From Monomorium pharaonis (lineage: Eukaryota; Arthropoda; Insecta; Hymenoptera; Formicidae): a stretch of DNA of 64,000 nucleotides. The translations under genes were made by a program, and so were the position numbers. The notes under the pieces were generated by a model, which saw only the letters and a list, made by a program, of their open reading frames with translations, was not told the origin of the DNA and did no database searches. Location: assembly GCF_013373865.1 (NCBI RefSeq), contig NC_050471.1:24663407-24727406 (forward strand), given 5' to 3'. Below are positions 62,967 through 64,000 of the stretch, piece after piece; within the stretch, counting starts at the first letter, position 1; the number at the start of each line of letters is the position of its first letter.

Positions 62967-63342
62967 TAATTGATCATTGATAATTTAAATTTTAGATTTC
63001 ATTTATTGATCAATAACTAAAAATTTGTGTGGTGTTGGTCAGATTTGATTAAAAATTTATCATGTTGTTTTCCATGTCATGAAGTGAACGTAAAATTGCC
63101 GTTTCTCCACGATGCTATCCGGACAATAATGTTGTATATTTATTACTGTACTTTTTTTTTAGCACTGAAGTGGCGTGCAAATTAAATATGAAAATATTAT
63201 AACACACTAAAGTAATCGTTATGAAAAAGATTTGTTGCAAATAAGGTAACAATGACAGCGTTACAAATAAAGTATTATTTTCAATCTGGTTTATTATTAT
63301 AAAATATGTACTCTTTTTATTTATAGATTAATATTACGTTAC
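62967..63342. other. Region where the next CYP4 exon should be
   Basis: On the - strand around 63060-63125 there is a weak, frame-broken resemblance to the C-helix region of CYP4 (a Trp-Arg and a later Leu-His stretch). I cannot define an exon. Confidence 0.3.
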
Positions 63343-63433
63343 CTCCACTAGTAAGAAGACCCATTCCTAACCAAGGATGTAATACTTCATACAATCGACT
63401 CTTATCGATGTCTTTTGTACTACTTAGTATTAT
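63343..63433 (-). CDS. CYP4: CYP4-family P450, next exon
   Basis: On the - strand, a TACTAG acceptor opens 91 bp encoding ILSSTKDIDKSRLYEVL and HPWLGMGLLTSG, then donor GTAACG. HPWLGxGLLTSG is a CYP4 hallmark just before the C-helix. It joins in frame to the preceding exon at 63665-63774 (phase 0). The following CYP4 exon, with the KWxxRRK region, is not recognisable in the remaining 1.1 kb before the satellite, so the gene may be truncated. Confidence 0.75.
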
Positions 63434-63664
63434 CTAGTAAATTATGAAAAGTATTATGATAAATACTATAACTTAATAATCTTAATAATGATAATCAATT
63501 TTTTTGAAATATTTTAACACATCACTACATTTAAACTATTGGTTTTCTTATAATTATAAAGATTTTCTTGTAAAATATTTTTTGTAAATAATAAAAAAAT
63601 TTTTTAATCTTTAGTTTGTACAGAAATAATGGATATCGAATTTAATTTTTTTATATTTTATTAC

Positions 63665-63774
63665 CTCCAAGTCATCAGGATGTCGAATAGATACAAGACC
63701 ATAAAAAAACATCCACACTTTAAAAATAGGATAATATTGAGTAGAAAAAATAATTAAATTTTTCCAAAACTTCT
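63665..63774 (-). CDS. CYP4: CYP4-family P450, N-terminal core exon
   Basis: Read on the - strand, a TTTTCAG acceptor leads into 110 bp encoding EKFWKNLIIF, then YYPIFKVW and a segment ending SIRHPDDLE, before donor GTAATA. YYPIxxxW followed by a (D/H)PDDLE stretch is characteristic of the CYP4 family (fatty-acid and hydrocarbon omega-hydroxylases; some make cuticular hydrocarbons in insects). Upstream exons, with the anchor, would lie beyond base 64000. Confidence 0.7.
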
Positions 63775-64000
63775 CTGAAAATTTGTACAAGTATATCAAA
63801 TATTAAGAATAAAGAAAAATTGCAATTAGTTTAATTTAGAATTTTACATGTACTTTAAACTGATTTGTTTGCATTCTGGTTGGACCGAAAACAAAACAAA
63901 CACAATTAACCAGAAAATAAAAATGAATAAAAAATATTGTAAAACTCTCTCTTTCTTATATAATTATTAAAAATATTATGCACAAAGGAACATTAATATT

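Overview
The window is eukaryotic, AT-rich and intron-bearing, and looks like an insect chromosome. Three tandem CYP6-family cytochrome P450 loci on the + strand, a fragment of a CYP4-family P450 on the - strand, a Ty3/gypsy-type LTR element and several TIR/foldback elements fit a hymenopteran. An ant or bee is most likely, because CYP6AS-type genes expand in tandem there. The species call is inference. No prokaryotic gene, CRISPR array or RNA gene was recognised.

Layout: 1-4.2 kb is AT-rich spacer with a possible terminal exon, one TIR element and a 10-bp minisatellite. Locus A (4916-13511) has six exons that join into one uninterrupted 507-residue P450, followed by a decayed second copy of the last exon. 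At 15.9-17.8 kb lies a deleted LTR retrotransposon with a 5-bp target duplication. Locus B (18535-23472) has the same six exons of identical lengths, but the donor of intron 2 is mutated; a decayed extra last exon follows. From 24 to 32 kb there is mobile-element debris. Locus C (36582-43090) keeps exons 2-6 but has no recognisable exon 1; about 2.3 kb of GA/CT-rich sequence sits where A and B carry only a short GA tract. From 45.1 to 62.2 kb runs a 154-bp satellite array (about 105 forward monomers with higher-order structure, then 5-6 inverted ones). A TTAA-flanked TIR element and two exons of a CYP4 gene on the - strand close the window.

Function: the CYP6 loci would encode ER-anchored haem monooxygenases that work with NADPH-P450 reductase, typically on xenobiotics or other small lipophilic compounds. 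Only A looks fully intact. The three paralogs serve as mutual controls: they expose GC-AG introns, dead splice sites, decayed exon duplicates upstream and downstream of the genes, and intron-specific insertions.
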